Positions 10,521 to 20,567 of a stretch of 64,000 bases of DNA are shown piece by piece. Made by a program: the position numbers and the translations under genes. Within the stretch, counting starts at the first letter, position 1. Every line of letters begins with the position of its first letter. Source of the stretch: Pelagicoccus sp. SDUM812005 (GTDB lineage: Bacteria > Verrucomicrobiota > Verrucomicrobiia > Opitutales > Opitutaceae). Below the pieces are notes generated by a model, which did not search any database, was not told the DNA's origin, and was given only the letters and a program-made list of their open reading frames with translations. Where the stretch lies: assembly GCF_031127875.1 (NCBI RefSeq), contig NZ_JARXIA010000008.1, positions 1-64,000 on the forward strand, in the 5' to 3' direction.

Positions 10521-12076
10521 AACCCACCCTTTCCATCCTCCTCGCAAGCTCCCTCCTCGGCGGCTGCGCCTCCGTATCCAAAACGCCACCCCTCGACCCG
10601 GCGACCCTCGCTCCCACCGTCGCAGACCGGAGCGTAACCCCCTACATCGAGTGGAAGCCCCGACCTCTCGCCCGCCCCGGAGAACTGCTCACCCTCTCCG
10701 TCGAAGAAGCCATCTACACCGCCCTCGAACGTAACCGCGAGCTGCGTATCCAAACCCTGGAGCCCGTCAAAGCCGGCGCCTTCGAACTCATCGAACGCGG
10801 CCAATTCCAGCCCGAGCTCTACGCCGAGCTGGAAGCCGGCGAAGAAGAAGTCTCCGAAACCTCACGCGCCACCGGCGAACAGTTCAGCGTCACCGGCCGC
10901 GACGCCAGCGGCGAGATCGGCATCAGCCAAAGCCTCGCCACCGGCACCGAGATCGACCTCTCCATCCAGCAAGACCGCTCCATCTCCAACCGCACCTCCG
11001 AGCAGCAAGAAGCCCGCCTCGGACTCAGCATCACCCAGTCCCTCCTCCAAGGCTACGGCCCCGCCGTCAACCTCGCCTCCATCCGTCAGGCCAAACTGGA
11101 TACGCTCGCCAGCCAATACGAACTGCGCGGCTACACCGAAGCCTTCGTCGCCGAAGTCGAAACCGCCTACTGGCAATACGTGCTCGCCCGCGAAGAAATC
11201 GCCATCTTCCAAAGCTCCCTCGAACTAGCCCGCCGCGAACGGGACGAAATCGAAGGCCGCATCGAAGTCGGCTCCCTCTCCCAAACCGACGGAGCCCTCT
11301 CCCGAGGCGAAGTCGCCCGCCGCGAAAGCGCCCTCATCGACGCCAAAGCCGACCTCGCCGAGCGACGCTACCGCCTCGCCCGCCTCCTCAACGCCAACCT
11401 CGACGGCTCCCTCGACTTCCAAATCCAGGCCAGCAGCGAGCCCGACGTCGACCACGAGCCCCTCCACGAAATCGAAGCCCGTATCGAGCTCGCCCTCAAA
11501 AAGCGCCCCGATCTCAACGAAGCCCGCCTCCGCCTCGCCCAAGATCGACTGCAAACCATCGTCACCAAAAACGGACTCCTCCCCCAGCTCGACCTCTTCC
11601 TAACCCTCGGAAAAACCGGCTACGCCGACACCTTCTTCGAATCCTTCGAAAACATCCAGGAAGACAGCTACGACGTCACCGCCGGGCTGAGCTTCAGCCA
11701 CGCCCTCGGCAATTCCGCCGCCCGCGGCCGCGACCTCATCGCCCGCGCCAACCGCGAGCAAGCCGCCGACGCCGTCCTCAACCACGAACAAATCGTCCGC
11801 CTCGACGTCCGACTCGCCGCCAACGAAGTCGAACGCGCCCGCCAGCAAATCGAAGCCACCGAACAAATCCGCAAACACCTCGAAGAAACCGTGCAAGGCG
11901 AAGTCGAACGCCTCGAGGTCGGCTCCAGCACCGCCCTGCAAGTCGCCGCCGCCCGCCGCGACCTGCTCGCCAGCCGTATCCAAGAAGTGGAGGCTCTCGT
12001 CTCCTACCGCCTCGCCCTCATCGACCTCTACCTCGCCGAAGGCAGCCTCCTGGAACGCCGCGGCCTCTCCCTATGA
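10517..12076 (+). CDS. TolC-like outer-membrane efflux lipoprotein
   Basis: A 519-residue outer-membrane factor completing the tripartite pump. It begins with a lipoprotein signal (SSLLGGC lipobox), so its N-terminal Cys is probably acylated. Two long helical repeats rich in Ala, Glu, Arg and Gln (about residues 70-270 and 300-500) match the OEP duplicated coiled-coil barrel. Its ATG overlaps the pump stop codon (ATGA at 10517-10520), which indicates translational coupling. No terminator is visible after its stop. Confidence 0.88.
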   Translation: MKPTLSILLASSLLGGCASVSKTPPLDPATLAPTVADRSVTPYIEWKPRPLARPGELLTLSVEEAIYTALERNRELRIQTLEPVKAGAFELIERGQFQPELYAELEAGEEEVSETSRATGEQFSVTGRDASGEIGISQSLATGTEIDLSIQQDRSISNRTSEQQEARLGLSITQSLLQGYGPAVNLASIRQAKLDTLASQYELRGYTEAFVAEVETAYWQYVLAREEIAIFQSSLELARRERDEIEGRIEVGSLSQTDGALSRGEVARRESALIDAKADLAERRYRLARLLNANLDGSLDFQIQASSEPDVDHEPLHEIEARIELALKKRPDLNEARLRLAQDRLQTIVTKNGLLPQLDLFLTLGKTGYADTFFESFENIQEDSYDVTAGLSFSHALGNSAARGRDLIARANREQAADAVLNHEQIVRLDVRLAANEVERARQQIEATEQIRKHLEETVQGEVERLEVGSSTALQVAAARRDLLASRIQEVEALVSYRLALIDLYLAEGSLLERRGLSL

Positions 12077-12140
12077 AATCTTAGTCTTCACATCCATCCC
12101 CCCCGATCACCCATCACCCTCATCCACCTACACCCCACCC

Positions 12141-13136
12141 ATGCCTAACCCCAGTCCCCTTTCACTCTCACTTTTCACCCTTCACCTTTCCTTCCTCCTC
12201 CTCGCCTCCTGCGCCACCCCGCAGCCCAAAAGCTTCGTCACCATCGCCGACCAAGACGGTCGCTACGATTTCGTCACCGCCGACGGCAAGCCCCTGCTCA
12301 GCTACCAACACGCCACCTACCCCGCTCCCGCAGGGGTCGATCCCGCCTTCGCCCGCAGCGGCTTTATCCATCCCGTGAATTCGCTCGCCGGACAGCAGCT
12401 CACCCGTATCCAGCCCGACGACCACTACCACCACTACGGCATTTGGAATCCCTGGACGCGCACCTCCTTCCGGGGCAAAGAAATCGACTTCTGGAACCTC
12501 AAGAAAAAGCAAGGCACCGTACGCTTCGCCGGACTCCAGCAGCTCAGCCAAAGCCCCGACTCCGCCGCCGTCACCGTCCTGCACGAGCACGTGGCCTTCA
12601 ACGAAGACGGCAGCGAAACCGTCGCCCTGCTGGAAACGCAGCGCATCCAAGCCAGCGCCTCCGAGCACCCCGACCGCTACTACCTCGACATCGTTAGCGA
12701 ATACCGCTGCGGCACCGAAGATCCCTTCACCATCGTCGAATACCGCTACGGCGGCCTTTGCTGGCGCGGTCCCGCCAGCTGGAACCACGAAAACAGCAGC
12801 CTCCTCACCTCCGAAGGCAACACCCGCGAGAGCGCCGACGGCAGCCGCGCCCGCTGGGTTCTCGGCCAAGGCCCCCTCGCCGGCCAAACCGCCGGCATCG
12901 CCATCCTGTCACACCCCAGCAACTACAATTCCCCTAGCCCCCTACGCGTCTGGGCCAAAGCTAACCAAAACGGCGAAACCTTCATCAACCTCGCCCCCAC
13001 CAAAACCCAGGACTGGACGCTGGAGCCGGGGCAGACCTACCGCTTGCGCTACCGCATGATCGTCTTTTCCGGCAAAATCTCGGCCCACGAGATCGACGCC
13101 GAATGGCAGAAGCTAGCCGCGACTCACTCGCGCTAA
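12141..13136 (+). CDS. DUF6807 (PmoA-like) lipoprotein
   Basis: A 331-residue exported protein. Its start has a hydrophobic run ending in a LLASC lipobox. The body matches the DUF6807 family, annotated in databases as PmoA although not a proven oxygenase: FIHPVNSLAG, then the His-rich core DDHYHHYGIWNPWTR and a jelly-roll-like C-terminal half ending in YRLRYRMIVFSG. Such proteins are common in Verrucomicrobiota and Planctomycetota in sugar-catabolic contexts, where a role in sugar modification is suspected but not shown. It follows the efflux operon by 64 bp and may have its own promoter. Confidence 0.72.
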   Translation: MPNPSPLSLSLFTLHLSFLLLASCATPQPKSFVTIADQDGRYDFVTADGKPLLSYQHATYPAPAGVDPAFARSGFIHPVNSLAGQQLTRIQPDDHYHHYGIWNPWTRTSFRGKEIDFWNLKKKQGTVRFAGLQQLSQSPDSAAVTVLHEHVAFNEDGSETVALLETQRIQASASEHPDRYYLDIVSEYRCGTEDPFTIVEYRYGGLCWRGPASWNHENSSLLTSEGNTRESADGSRARWVLGQGPLAGQTAGIAILSHPSNYNSPSPLRVWAKANQNGETFINLAPTKTQDWTLEPGQTYRLRYRMIVFSGKISAHEIDAEWQKLAATHSR

Positions 13137-13255
13137 GGCTCCCGCCCCAGCGGAAGCCCGAATTCTCCGGTCCCTAGGGTTTCTTCGCTATCGACTTGGG
13201 GGAACGCATCGCTAGAAAGAGCAGCCTAACTCCTGCTCTCGCCCTGTCGTATCCG

Positions 13256-13816
13256 ATGAACTTCTTTCCGCGTGGAATCAAGGCCACCTGCATTTTCGCC
13301 TGCCTGCTGTCAGGCTTGATGGGAATGCGAGCCTTGGCGGAACCCATCGAGCAAGACACCATTGAAGCCGCCATGACCCTGCAGCTCCTTGGATTCACAG
13401 AATGGCCCGCAGACGAAGCCAAAGACCCGGCCGCCCCCAAAACCATCGGCATCGTAAACTCGGAGGCAACCTACCTCGCCTACCAATCCCTCCTCGCCGA
13501 CCCGCGCTTCAAAGACCGCTTTCTTGTTACCCGCATCACCCCGCAGACGCCTCACGGCGACCTGTATCGCTGCGACGTCCTCGTCTTCAGCGAGCCCGAT
13601 CCAACCGAAATCCCCCGCCTTATCAAGAAACTCGAGGAACGCCCCATCGTGCTGGTCGGCTCCTTCGAAGGCTTTCTCGAACAAGGCGGCCTCGTAAACC
13701 TCGTCAAGAAACAGAGACGTCTCGGATTCGAAATCCATTTGGGCAATTCCAAGCGACGCGGCATCGAATACCGCGCCAAGCTCCTGAGACTCGCAACCCG
13801 GATCGTGCAAGAATGA
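13256..13816 (+). CDS. YfiR-family (DUF4154) periplasmic protein
   Basis: A 186-residue secreted protein. The ATG at 13256 gives a clear signal peptide ending near MRALAEP; an upstream TTG at 13196 would bury it. Family marks are LLGFTEWP early on, a central Rossmann-like part (TIGIVNSEA), the glycine-containing segment EQGGLVNLV and the closing RRGIEYRAKLLRLA. In Pseudomonas, YfiR represses a diguanylate cyclase; here its stop overlaps the start of a hybrid kinase (ATGA, 13813-13816). It therefore probably signals into that kinase from the periplasm. Confidence 0.82.
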   Translation: MNFFPRGIKATCIFACLLSGLMGMRALAEPIEQDTIEAAMTLQLLGFTEWPADEAKDPAAPKTIGIVNSEATYLAYQSLLADPRFKDRFLVTRITPQTPHGDLYRCDVLVFSEPDPTEIPRLIKKLEERPIVLVGSFEGFLEQGGLVNLVKKQRRLGFEIHLGNSKRRGIEYRAKLLRLATRIVQE

Positions 13817-15723
13817 GCTCACCCCAACCAGGCAACGTTAGCCCGATCTTCCAGCGCTACCAAAACCTCTCCATCCGCAAGAAGCTGGTCGTGCTCATCG
13901 CCGCAGTGGCAGGCATCGTCACCGTCATCTCCATGCTCGCCTCCTTCTTCATAGAGATGACCTCCTTCCGCGGCCGACTGCTCGAAGAATACAAGGCCAC
14001 CGCCCGCATGACCGCGAGCAACCTCGAGTCATCCGTCAGCTTCCGCGACGGCTACGACGCCCAAGACATGATCTCCGTGCTCTCCCAGCGCGAGCAGATC
14101 ACTTGCGCCGCCGTCTATCTGCTCGACGGCACCATCCTCGCCCAATTCCACCGCGAGGAACTCGATACCCAGCAAGCGCTCCCCGGCATGGACTCCGTGA
14201 CCCGCATCTCCGGCAACTACATCACCGTCAACCAAGCCATCTCCCCCAAAGGCAACCTGGACGGATACCTCGTCTTCCAAGCCGAACTCGGCGAGCTCAA
14301 CGACTTCATCCTAGCCAGAACCCTCATCTTCGTCTCGCTCTGTATCGCCTCCCTCGGAACCGCCGTCTTCCTCGCCAAACAGCTCGGCAACCACGTATCC
14401 CGCCCCATCGTCGAACTCGCCCAAACTGCCGAGCGCATCACCCAGGACCACGACTTCTCCACCCGCCACGAGCGCCTCAGCGACGACGAAATCGGACAGC
14501 TCGTCGACGCCTTCAACGAAATGATGGCCGAGATCGAAAGCCGATCCGACGACCTCGTGCAAGCCCGCGACCGGGCCGAAGCCTCCAGCCGCGCCAAGGA
14601 CGACTTCCTCTCCGTCATCAGCCACGAACTGCGCACCCCCCTCAATCCAATCATTGGATACGTCGAAATCCTCCTGCGAAAGAACAGGGATGCCGAAGAC
14701 CGCAAGCAGCTCGGCCTCGTGCGCCAGTACGCCGAACACCTGCAAAGCCTCATCGACCGCGTCATTGACTACAGCCGCTTCGAACGCGGAGCCATCAGCC
14801 TCAACCTCGAGCCCGTCGACTACCAACGCCTCTGCCAAAACGTCGTCAACCTCCTCCTCCCCCAAGCCCAGGAAAAACGCGTCGCGCTCAGCTACGCGCA
14901 CCAAGACAATAGCGAGGTCCTCAGCCCCCCAAGCGCCATCAGCGCCGACAAGGTAAAGCTCCAGCAAGTCGTGCTCAACCTCGTCGCCAACGCCCTCAAG
15001 TTCACCCCCTCCGGCAGCATCGAGATCCGCACCCAGCTAAAAGCCGCCCGCGGCCACGATGCCCTCCTGCGTATCAGCGTTAAGGATACCGGAATCGGAA
15101 TCAGCGAAGAAGACCGCGACCGCGTATTCAAACCCTTCTCCCAAATCGACGTCAGCCTGACCCGCCAGTACAGCGGCATGGGACTCGGCCTCGCCATCAC
15201 CCAAAAGATCGTCAACGCCATGGGCGGCAGCATCGACTTCGAAAGCCAAAAATCCGTCGGCTCCACCTTCTGGGTCGAAATCCCCGTCGACTTTTCCGAA
15301 GACGCCGACCCCGACCCCATTGAATCGAGCGCCCTCTCACCCGCTCGCTCCGAACGAAAGTGCAAGGTCCTGCTCGTCGACGACCAGATGGTGAACCTCG
15401 AGCTCGGCGAAACCATGCTCGTCGACAGCGGACACCAAGTCCGCTGCGCCCGCAGCGGCGCGGAAGCCGTCGAACTGGCCCAAAAAGAAGATTTCGACCT
15501 CATCATCCTCGACATAAAAATGCCCAAGATGAACGGCTACGAAACCGCCCGCGCCTTGCGGAAGCTCGAAACCAACGGGAAGCGCACCCCCATCATCGCC
15601 ATGACCGCCCACGTGACCTCCCGCGGAAACGAACAATGCCTAGAAGCCGGCATGGACGACTCCATGTCCAAGCCCTTCAACACCGAGCGCCTCAACCAGA
15701 TCATCCACAAGTGGCTCGCCTAA
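13813..15723 (+). CDS. hybrid sensor histidine kinase, partner of YfiR-like protein
   Basis: A 636-residue membrane kinase. Residues 22-47 form TM1, about 50-165 a periplasmic sensor domain of the CHASE8 kind, 168-188 TM2, then HAMP (190-245), HisKA with phospho-acceptor His271 in SVISHELRTPL, HATPase_c (to about 500, with DTGIGI and GLGLAI boxes) and a C-terminal receiver (about 515-632; LLVDDQ, phospho-acceptor Asp in IILDIKMPKM). The start ATG overlaps the YfiR stop, so both proteins are made together. No separate output regulator is encoded next to it. The convergent receptor gene 15764-17863 completes a TBDT-YfiR-kinase trio. Confidence 0.9.
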   Translation: MSSPQPGNVSPIFQRYQNLSIRKKLVVLIAAVAGIVTVISMLASFFIEMTSFRGRLLEEYKATARMTASNLESSVSFRDGYDAQDMISVLSQREQITCAAVYLLDGTILAQFHREELDTQQALPGMDSVTRISGNYITVNQAISPKGNLDGYLVFQAELGELNDFILARTLIFVSLCIASLGTAVFLAKQLGNHVSRPIVELAQTAERITQDHDFSTRHERLSDDEIGQLVDAFNEMMAEIESRSDDLVQARDRAEASSRAKDDFLSVISHELRTPLNPIIGYVEILLRKNRDAEDRKQLGLVRQYAEHLQSLIDRVIDYSRFERGAISLNLEPVDYQRLCQNVVNLLLPQAQEKRVALSYAHQDNSEVLSPPSAISADKVKLQQVVLNLVANALKFTPSGSIEIRTQLKAARGHDALLRISVKDTGIGISEEDRDRVFKPFSQIDVSLTRQYSGMGLGLAITQKIVNAMGGSIDFESQKSVGSTFWVEIPVDFSEDADPDPIESSALSPARSERKCKVLLVDDQMVNLELGETMLVDSGHQVRCARSGAEAVELAQKEDFDLIILDIKMPKMNGYETARALRKLETNGKRTPIIAMTAHVTSRGNEQCLEAGMDDSMSKPFNTERLNQIIHKWLA

Positions 15724-15763
15724 AGCGCGCTCGCGGCCGCCAGCCAGCTGGCCTAGCCGAACA

Positions 15764-17863
15764 CTAGAACTGGATTCCAGCCTTGAGCGTGATCCCCCGC
15801 CCCGGACCGATGTTTCCACGGTCCAGCAGCAAGCCATTGATCGGATTGCTCGGGTAGCGTACTTCCGAATCGAATACATTCTTCACATGCAGATTCAGGT
15901 ACACGTTTTCCCACACCTGCTCCCAACGTAGGTTCAAGTCCATTAGCGCGTAACTGTCCGCCGACTCCCCAAAATAGCCATCCTTGAAAAGCGGAGTCGC
16001 TTCCTCGTCCACATTGTAGAACGCCAGCGTATCGTCCACGTAACGCCCCAGCAATGCCATAGATAGGTCGCCTCTCTTGTAGGAAAGCTTGAGATGAGCC
16101 AAAAAGTCGGGCGAATAGCTCAAGCGGCCATCCGGTGTTTCCACCGTTTCCGACTCCTGCATCGTCACTCCCAGCTCCGCCCGGAAAGCATCCGAAAAAT
16201 CGCGGATCAACAAGAGCTCCAAACCGTCCGTATCCACTTCTCCACCACGCAAAAGATCCGTGTCGATCATACCGGAAGCCTCGACGTCGAGAGCCTGGAT
16301 CAACAAGTCGTTCAAGGAATTATGGAATAGGCTGGCGCTCAAAACCATCGATTCGGAAGACCAAGTATAGTTGATCTCGCTGGTGCGAATTCGCTCCGAC
16401 TCGAAGGTCGGGTCGTTGAAGTTCGGGATCTTGATCGCATCTCCCACCATGAACTTGAGCACCTGCGACTCGTTCGGCTGGAAAATCAGGGACACGCGCG
16501 GCGTTCCGTTCTTGAAGCCTCCCTTCGCACCGCCCGGCAACGGCGTTCCGTCAATCGGCTCGTCGATGAACACGAAACGGTCGAAGCTGCTCATCTCCTC
16601 CTCGCGGAAGCCCGCCACCACGCTCCATGGCTCGCTCAGCTGATAGCTCACCTGCCCGAAGATGGAGTGGATATCGCGCTCGTCGATCACCACCGCCTCA
16701 TGCAGCAAGCCCACCGCCGGCACGTGCGTGTACTCGAAAAAGTTCTGCATCCGCTGCCAGTTCACGCCGGCCAGCACCCGCAGCTTGGAACCCGGAGAAT
16801 AAGTCAGCAAGGACTCCCATTCCCAGTTGTCGAAATCGCGCGTATTGATCCCCTCAAACCCGGGAAACAAGGCGTCGTAGTCCTCCTCGCTGTAGAAAGA
16901 GTTGTAGGTCAAACGCGTATCCAAGCTGAAGTCCTCGCCGAAGGGAACCTCCACGCCGGCTACGATACGGGCATTCTCGCTGGAGCGGAGGTTTCCGTCC
17001 GCCACCGCAGGAAAACCGGAATACGACTCCACGTCCGCTTCGTTCAAGCTGTACTCGAAATAGAAACGCTTCCACGCCGCCGACAGCTGCAGAAACTCGG
17101 AACGCTGTTCCAAGCGCCCCGCCAAGGAACTGTTCTCCGGCGTTACCCCAAAGGCCGGCAGCAAAGCCGCCCGCTCCGGCCCCACCATGTCCAGCAGGTC
17201 GTGATCGTAGCCATCCGTCTCCGAATAGCCCGCATTGACAATCACATGGTAGTCGTCGCCAAACTCCGACCAGCGGCCCGCCATGCGGGTCGTGCCTCGA
17301 GAGCCGTACGACACGCTAAACAAATCGTCGCTGTAGGAACCGTCGGTTATGATGTTGATCGCCCCGAAAAATGCCCCGTTCCCGTAAATCACGCTGTTCG
17401 GCCCACGCGAAACCTCGATCCGGTCGATCGCCTCCACTGGTACTCCAAGGCCCTCCATCGGGGTCGCGAACAAGTCCTGCCGCATCTGCGGCACCCCGTT
17501 CACCAATATCGCCACGCTGCTGTTCTGGGAGCGCCCGTTCCAGTACCCGCGAATCCCGAAGTTGCCGCTCACCCCCGTGTAGTTGTCGATGTTGTAGAAG
17601 CCGGGGACGTTCTCGAAAACCTCCGTCAAAGTCGTGTAGCCAAACGTCTCGATATCCTCGCGCCCGATCAAGTAAACGCTCGACGGCGTATCGCGGATCG
17701 CCTCCGGAACCTTGCCCGGAGTCGTCACCTCCACCTCCATCAGCTCGTCCAAGGACAACGAGGCCACATCCAAGCTTTCCGCCCACCCAAAGCTGCCACC
17801 TCCCAAGGCGGCGAGCGCAGCAAAACGGGATACCAGAGACTTGTTCAAGTTGCTAAAAATCAT
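15764..17863 (-). CDS. TonB-dependent receptor of the YfiR/kinase-associated type
   Basis: A 699-residue outer-membrane transporter. It has a signal peptide, then the stretch LDVASLSLDELMEVEV, typical of receptors found beside YfiR-type genes. A plug domain (about 50-190; IEVSRGPNSVIYGNGAFFGA) and a 22-strand barrel follow, ending in the aromatic C-terminal signature KAGIQF. It converges on the kinase gene with a 40-bp gap, so a sensing role together with YfiR and the kinase is likely. The ligand is unknown. No tandem 21-bp repeat of the iron-region kind lies upstream. Confidence 0.88.
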   Translation of the reverse strand: MIFSNLNKSLVSRFAALAALGGGSFGWAESLDVASLSLDELMEVEVTTPGKVPEAIRDTPSSVYLIGREDIETFGYTTLTEVFENVPGFYNIDNYTGVSGNFGIRGYWNGRSQNSSVAILVNGVPQMRQDLFATPMEGLGVPVEAIDRIEVSRGPNSVIYGNGAFFGAINIITDGSYSDDLFSVSYGSRGTTRMAGRWSEFGDDYHVIVNAGYSETDGYDHDLLDMVGPERAALLPAFGVTPENSSLAGRLEQRSEFLQLSAAWKRFYFEYSLNEADVESYSGFPAVADGNLRSSENARIVAGVEVPFGEDFSLDTRLTYNSFYSEEDYDALFPGFEGINTRDFDNWEWESLLTYSPGSKLRVLAGVNWQRMQNFFEYTHVPAVGLLHEAVVIDERDIHSIFGQVSYQLSEPWSVVAGFREEEMSSFDRFVFIDEPIDGTPLPGGAKGGFKNGTPRVSLIFQPNESQVLKFMVGDAIKIPNFNDPTFESERIRTSEINYTWSSESMVLSASLFHNSLNDLLIQALDVEASGMIDTDLLRGGEVDTDGLELLLIRDFSDAFRAELGVTMQESETVETPDGRLSYSPDFLAHLKLSYKRGDLSMALLGRYVDDTLAFYNVDEEATPLFKDGYFGESADSYALMDLNLRWEQVWENVYLNLHVKNVFDSEVRYPSNPINGLLLDRGNIGPGRGITLKAGIQF

Positions 17864-18194
17864 CGGGAGAACGTAGAAGAAAAAGTTATAAGGGGCAGAT
17901 ACCCCATATCAGAATCAATGCCGGAACATTTTCAAGCGCCAGCCGCGAAGCTGCAGGTGATGACTAGGTACCAAACGCGCTGATACACACGGTCATGCAA
18001 ACCCAAACCCATCCTTTCCAACACGGAAACTAAGGCAAGCAATCCCACTAGCCAAAAAACGCAGCCTAACCAAGTATTAGCCCCTATAATCTCAGGCAAC
18101 CCGGCGCCACCTGCCACGGGGAAAACTCGACACCCGTGGCCCGCGGCCCTATTCCTTGCGTCTTACCTTCCTCCTAAATCCAACCCAACGCCAC
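17864..18194. other. 331-bp divergent intergenic region
   Basis: It separates the minus-strand receptor (start 17863) from the plus-strand hydrolase (start 18195). Near the receptor it holds TTATAA (17886-17891) and the inverted repeat GGGG-N6-CCCC (17892-17905), plausible promoter and operator parts. The rest is AC-rich with no open frame I trust and no terminator. Confidence 0.5.
17886..17905 (-). promoter_or_regulatory. possible -10 and GGGG-N6-CCCC dyad of the receptor gene
   Basis: Reading on the minus strand, GGGGTATCTGCCCC lies directly upstream of TTATAA, about 23 bp before the receptor ATG. The dyad and the A/T hexamer are visible; promoter function is inferred, and no good -35 was found at 17 bp. 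Confidence 0.3.
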
Positions 18195-19637
18195 ATGCTA
18201 CCCATCGTCCTCATCCACGGCTACTCCTCCGAAGGCGCCGACAATACCGCCCAAGACATCTACGGCACCCTGCCCGCCACCCTCCGCAAGGAATTCGGAG
18301 CCGAAACCCTCGACATCAACCTCTCCCGCTGGATCTCCCTCAGCGACGGAGTCTCCCTCGACGACATCAGCTTCGCCATGGACCGGGCCCTCGCCGCCCA
18401 CGCCGACACCCTTGCCGACGGCTTCCACGTCATCATCCACAGCACCGGCGCCCTCGTAGTGAGAAACTGGATCAAACGCTTTAGCCCCAAGCCCTGCCCC
18501 ATCCAAAACCTTGTCCACCTCGCCGGCGCCAACTTCGGCAGCGGCCTCGCCCACATCGGCCGCGGACAACTGGCCCGCTGGGCCCGCTTCTTCCAAGGTA
18601 CCGGCCGCGGCGTCAAAGTCCTCGACGAACTCGAGTTCGGCGCCAGCAAAACCATCGACCTGCACAGCCACTTCACCGAGACCGGCAACGACATGTACCA
18701 AGACTACCAAGTCCAGGAATTCTGCATCATCGGCTCCCAAACCCTCCCCGCCATGCGCCACATCCCCGTGCGCTACGTCAAGGAAGACTCCTCCGACAAT
18801 ACCGTGCGCACCTCCGCCGGCAACCTGAACTACAACCTCCTGCGCGTGGCCCCCACCTCCGACGCCTTCAGCCTCAGCGTCGACCAACTCCAGGAGCTCA
18901 TCGAAAAGCGACAAGAGAACGAAATCCTCGACACCAGCGACATCTACCAGTTCGACCTCAGCGACGTCGCCTCCGAGCGCCAAGCCGTCCCCTTCTCCAT
19001 CGCCTTCGAAACCGCCCACTTCGGCGACAAGATCGGCATCGTCACCGGCTCCGAAAACCGCGACGAAATCGTACCCCTCGTCAAGCGGGCCATCGCCACT
19101 CCGTATTCGCAAACCAACTACTCCGCCGCCGTGCTCGCCTTCGAAGCCGCCCGCCAAAAAACCTTCCAACGAGCCGCCAAACTCCGCTCCAGCGCCCTGG
19201 AGTGGAACAAGCAATGCCAGTACGAAGGACACGCCCAGCTCATCTTCCGCCTGCGCGACCAATTCGGAGCCCCCGTGGAGGACTTCGACATCACCATCAA
19301 GTCCACCCCCCTCAACACCTCCCGAAACAAGCTGGAAAGCATGATCGAGGACAAGCACCTCAACAAGAAGACCAAAGGCATCATCACCTTCTACCTGCGC
19401 ACCCAGCAGTTCAACAAGCGCTCCAAGAAATGGACCGAGCTGCTCGACAACGTCACCACCGTGCACCTCGAAATCACCGCCCACGAAGACCAGTCCGACG
19501 ACATCGCCTTCGCCCCTCTCAGCATCAAGCTCACTCCCACCAAAATCCAAGCCCTCATCCAGAGCTTCCGCACCACCATCGTCGACGTCACCCTCCTGCG
19601 CCTCCCTTCCACCAAGGTCTTCGCCCTCAGCAAATAA
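18195..19637 (+). CDS. alpha/beta-hydrolase (lipase-like) with an unknown C-terminal domain
   Basis: A 480-residue protein starting with the oxyanion-hole segment LPIVLIHGYSSEG. The nucleophile elbow reads IHSTGALV (residues about 87-94, S-x-G with His before Ser), followed by a conserved-looking VHLAGANFGSGLAHIGRG block. This resembles triacylglycerol lipase-like or PGAP1-like hydrolases. The C-terminal half (about 320-480) is Lys- and Thr-rich, predicted beta-sandwich, and unrecognised. There is no signal peptide, so a cytoplasmic location is likely. The ATG at 18195 is chosen over a TTG at 18156 because it starts at the hydrolase core. It appears to be monocistronic. Confidence 0.75.
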   Translation: MLPIVLIHGYSSEGADNTAQDIYGTLPATLRKEFGAETLDINLSRWISLSDGVSLDDISFAMDRALAAHADTLADGFHVIIHSTGALVVRNWIKRFSPKPCPIQNLVHLAGANFGSGLAHIGRGQLARWARFFQGTGRGVKVLDELEFGASKTIDLHSHFTETGNDMYQDYQVQEFCIIGSQTLPAMRHIPVRYVKEDSSDNTVRTSAGNLNYNLLRVAPTSDAFSLSVDQLQELIEKRQENEILDTSDIYQFDLSDVASERQAVPFSIAFETAHFGDKIGIVTGSENRDEIVPLVKRAIATPYSQTNYSAAVLAFEAARQKTFQRAAKLRSSALEWNKQCQYEGHAQLIFRLRDQFGAPVEDFDITIKSTPLNTSRNKLESMIEDKHLNKKTKGIITFYLRTQQFNKRSKKWTELLDNVTTVHLEITAHEDQSDDIAFAPLSIKLTPTKIQALIQSFRTTIVDVTLLRLPSTKVFALSK

Positions 19638-19961
19638 ACGGCGCCGCTCCTAGCTGAAGCCCCGCCCGCAAGCGGACCAAACCATGCCAGTCGCTAGGCC
19701 GCCGCCGCGCCCGCGGCGGCCACTCGCTAGGGCTACCACCGCCCGCCGCTCCCAGTTCCCCTCCCTTTTCCCGCTCCGAACCCTAGGGTTCGAAGTCCGG
19801 CCAGGAGCGGGCGGATAACGCCTTCGTAAGTCGACGTAAGGCACTTGCTTACAGCTCGCAAGCCCCCTGCCACCGCCTATGAATAGGGAGCATCCAACTT
19901 TTGAGCGCCCGAGAAGCTTGGCGCGCAATTTGCCGCATGTAGAGCTCCGAAACCGACCGCC
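19638..19961. repeat. 324-bp gene-free stretch with two GC-rich inverted repeats
   Basis: At 19697-19721 a 9-bp stem (GGCCGCCGC / GCGGCGGCC) with a 7-base loop is flanked by TCGCTAG on both sides. At 19777-19792 there is a perfect 16-bp palindrome CGAACCCTAGGGTTCG. No U tract follows either, so they are not typical terminators. They may be mobile REP-like hairpins. The promoter of the GTG-started gene at 19962 must lie in the right part, but I could not pick it. Confidence 0.5.
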
Positions 19962-20567
19962 GTGAAGACCTACCGATCCACCATCAACGCCCACTTCCTA
20001 GCCTGCGCCATCGTCATCGCAGTCACCCTCACGGGCATGCTGCTCCCCGCCCTCGCTCCCTACCGCGAAGCCCTCAGCGCCACCCTTGGCCTGGCCCCGA
20101 AGCAACTTTGGATCCTCGTCGCCCCCCTATCGCTCTCCCTTCTCTTCGCCCTTTCCCTCCAACTGAAAAACAAGCTCTGCTCCCCCACCCAGTCGCTCAG
20201 CGAGCAGTGCGCCCTCGGGACCGTCGCCCACGACACCGCCTACGGCCAGCTCAAGGAGCTGCGCATCATCCGCGACTTCGTCTGTCTCACCCAAGACCGA
20301 GCCAACGCCCGGGCCGAGCAAATATCCCGCATGGAGCAAGAACTCTATTCCGCTCGCAAAAACGCCGAGCGCCACCTTCGCAAAGTCGAGGAACTCGAAG
20401 ACCTCGTCACCAGCTACGGACGCATCCGCAACGAGCTCAACTACGACCTCAGCCTCCTGCGCCAGGAAAACCGCAACCAAAGCTCCCGGATCGCTGCCCT
20501 CGAGCGCGAGCTGCACACCCTGCGCACCCGCGACAAGGACGCCTCCATCTACCTAGGCGGACAATAG
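19962..20567 (+). CDS. membrane coiled-coil protein, paralogue A
   Basis: A 201-residue protein starting with GTG. Two membrane segments (about 14-32 and 45-65) are joined by a short loop containing LPALAPYREAL, followed by a cytoplasmic region with LKNKLCSPTQSLSEQCALGT and a long Glu/Arg/Leu coiled coil (about 105-190). It is clearly related to the next gene: both share an MKT start, an LP.L.PYR loop, LWI, PT..L..Q..LGT and SRME followed by E. It has no catalytic domain. The function is unknown; a scaffold or signalling role at the membrane is a guess. Confidence 0.72.
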   Translation: MKTYRSTINAHFLACAIVIAVTLTGMLLPALAPYREALSATLGLAPKQLWILVAPLSLSLLFALSLQLKNKLCSPTQSLSEQCALGTVAHDTAYGQLKELRIIRDFVCLTQDRANARAEQISRMEQELYSARKNAERHLRKVEELEDLVTSYGRIRNELNYDLSLLRQENRNQSSRIAALERELHTLRTRDKDASIYLGGQ

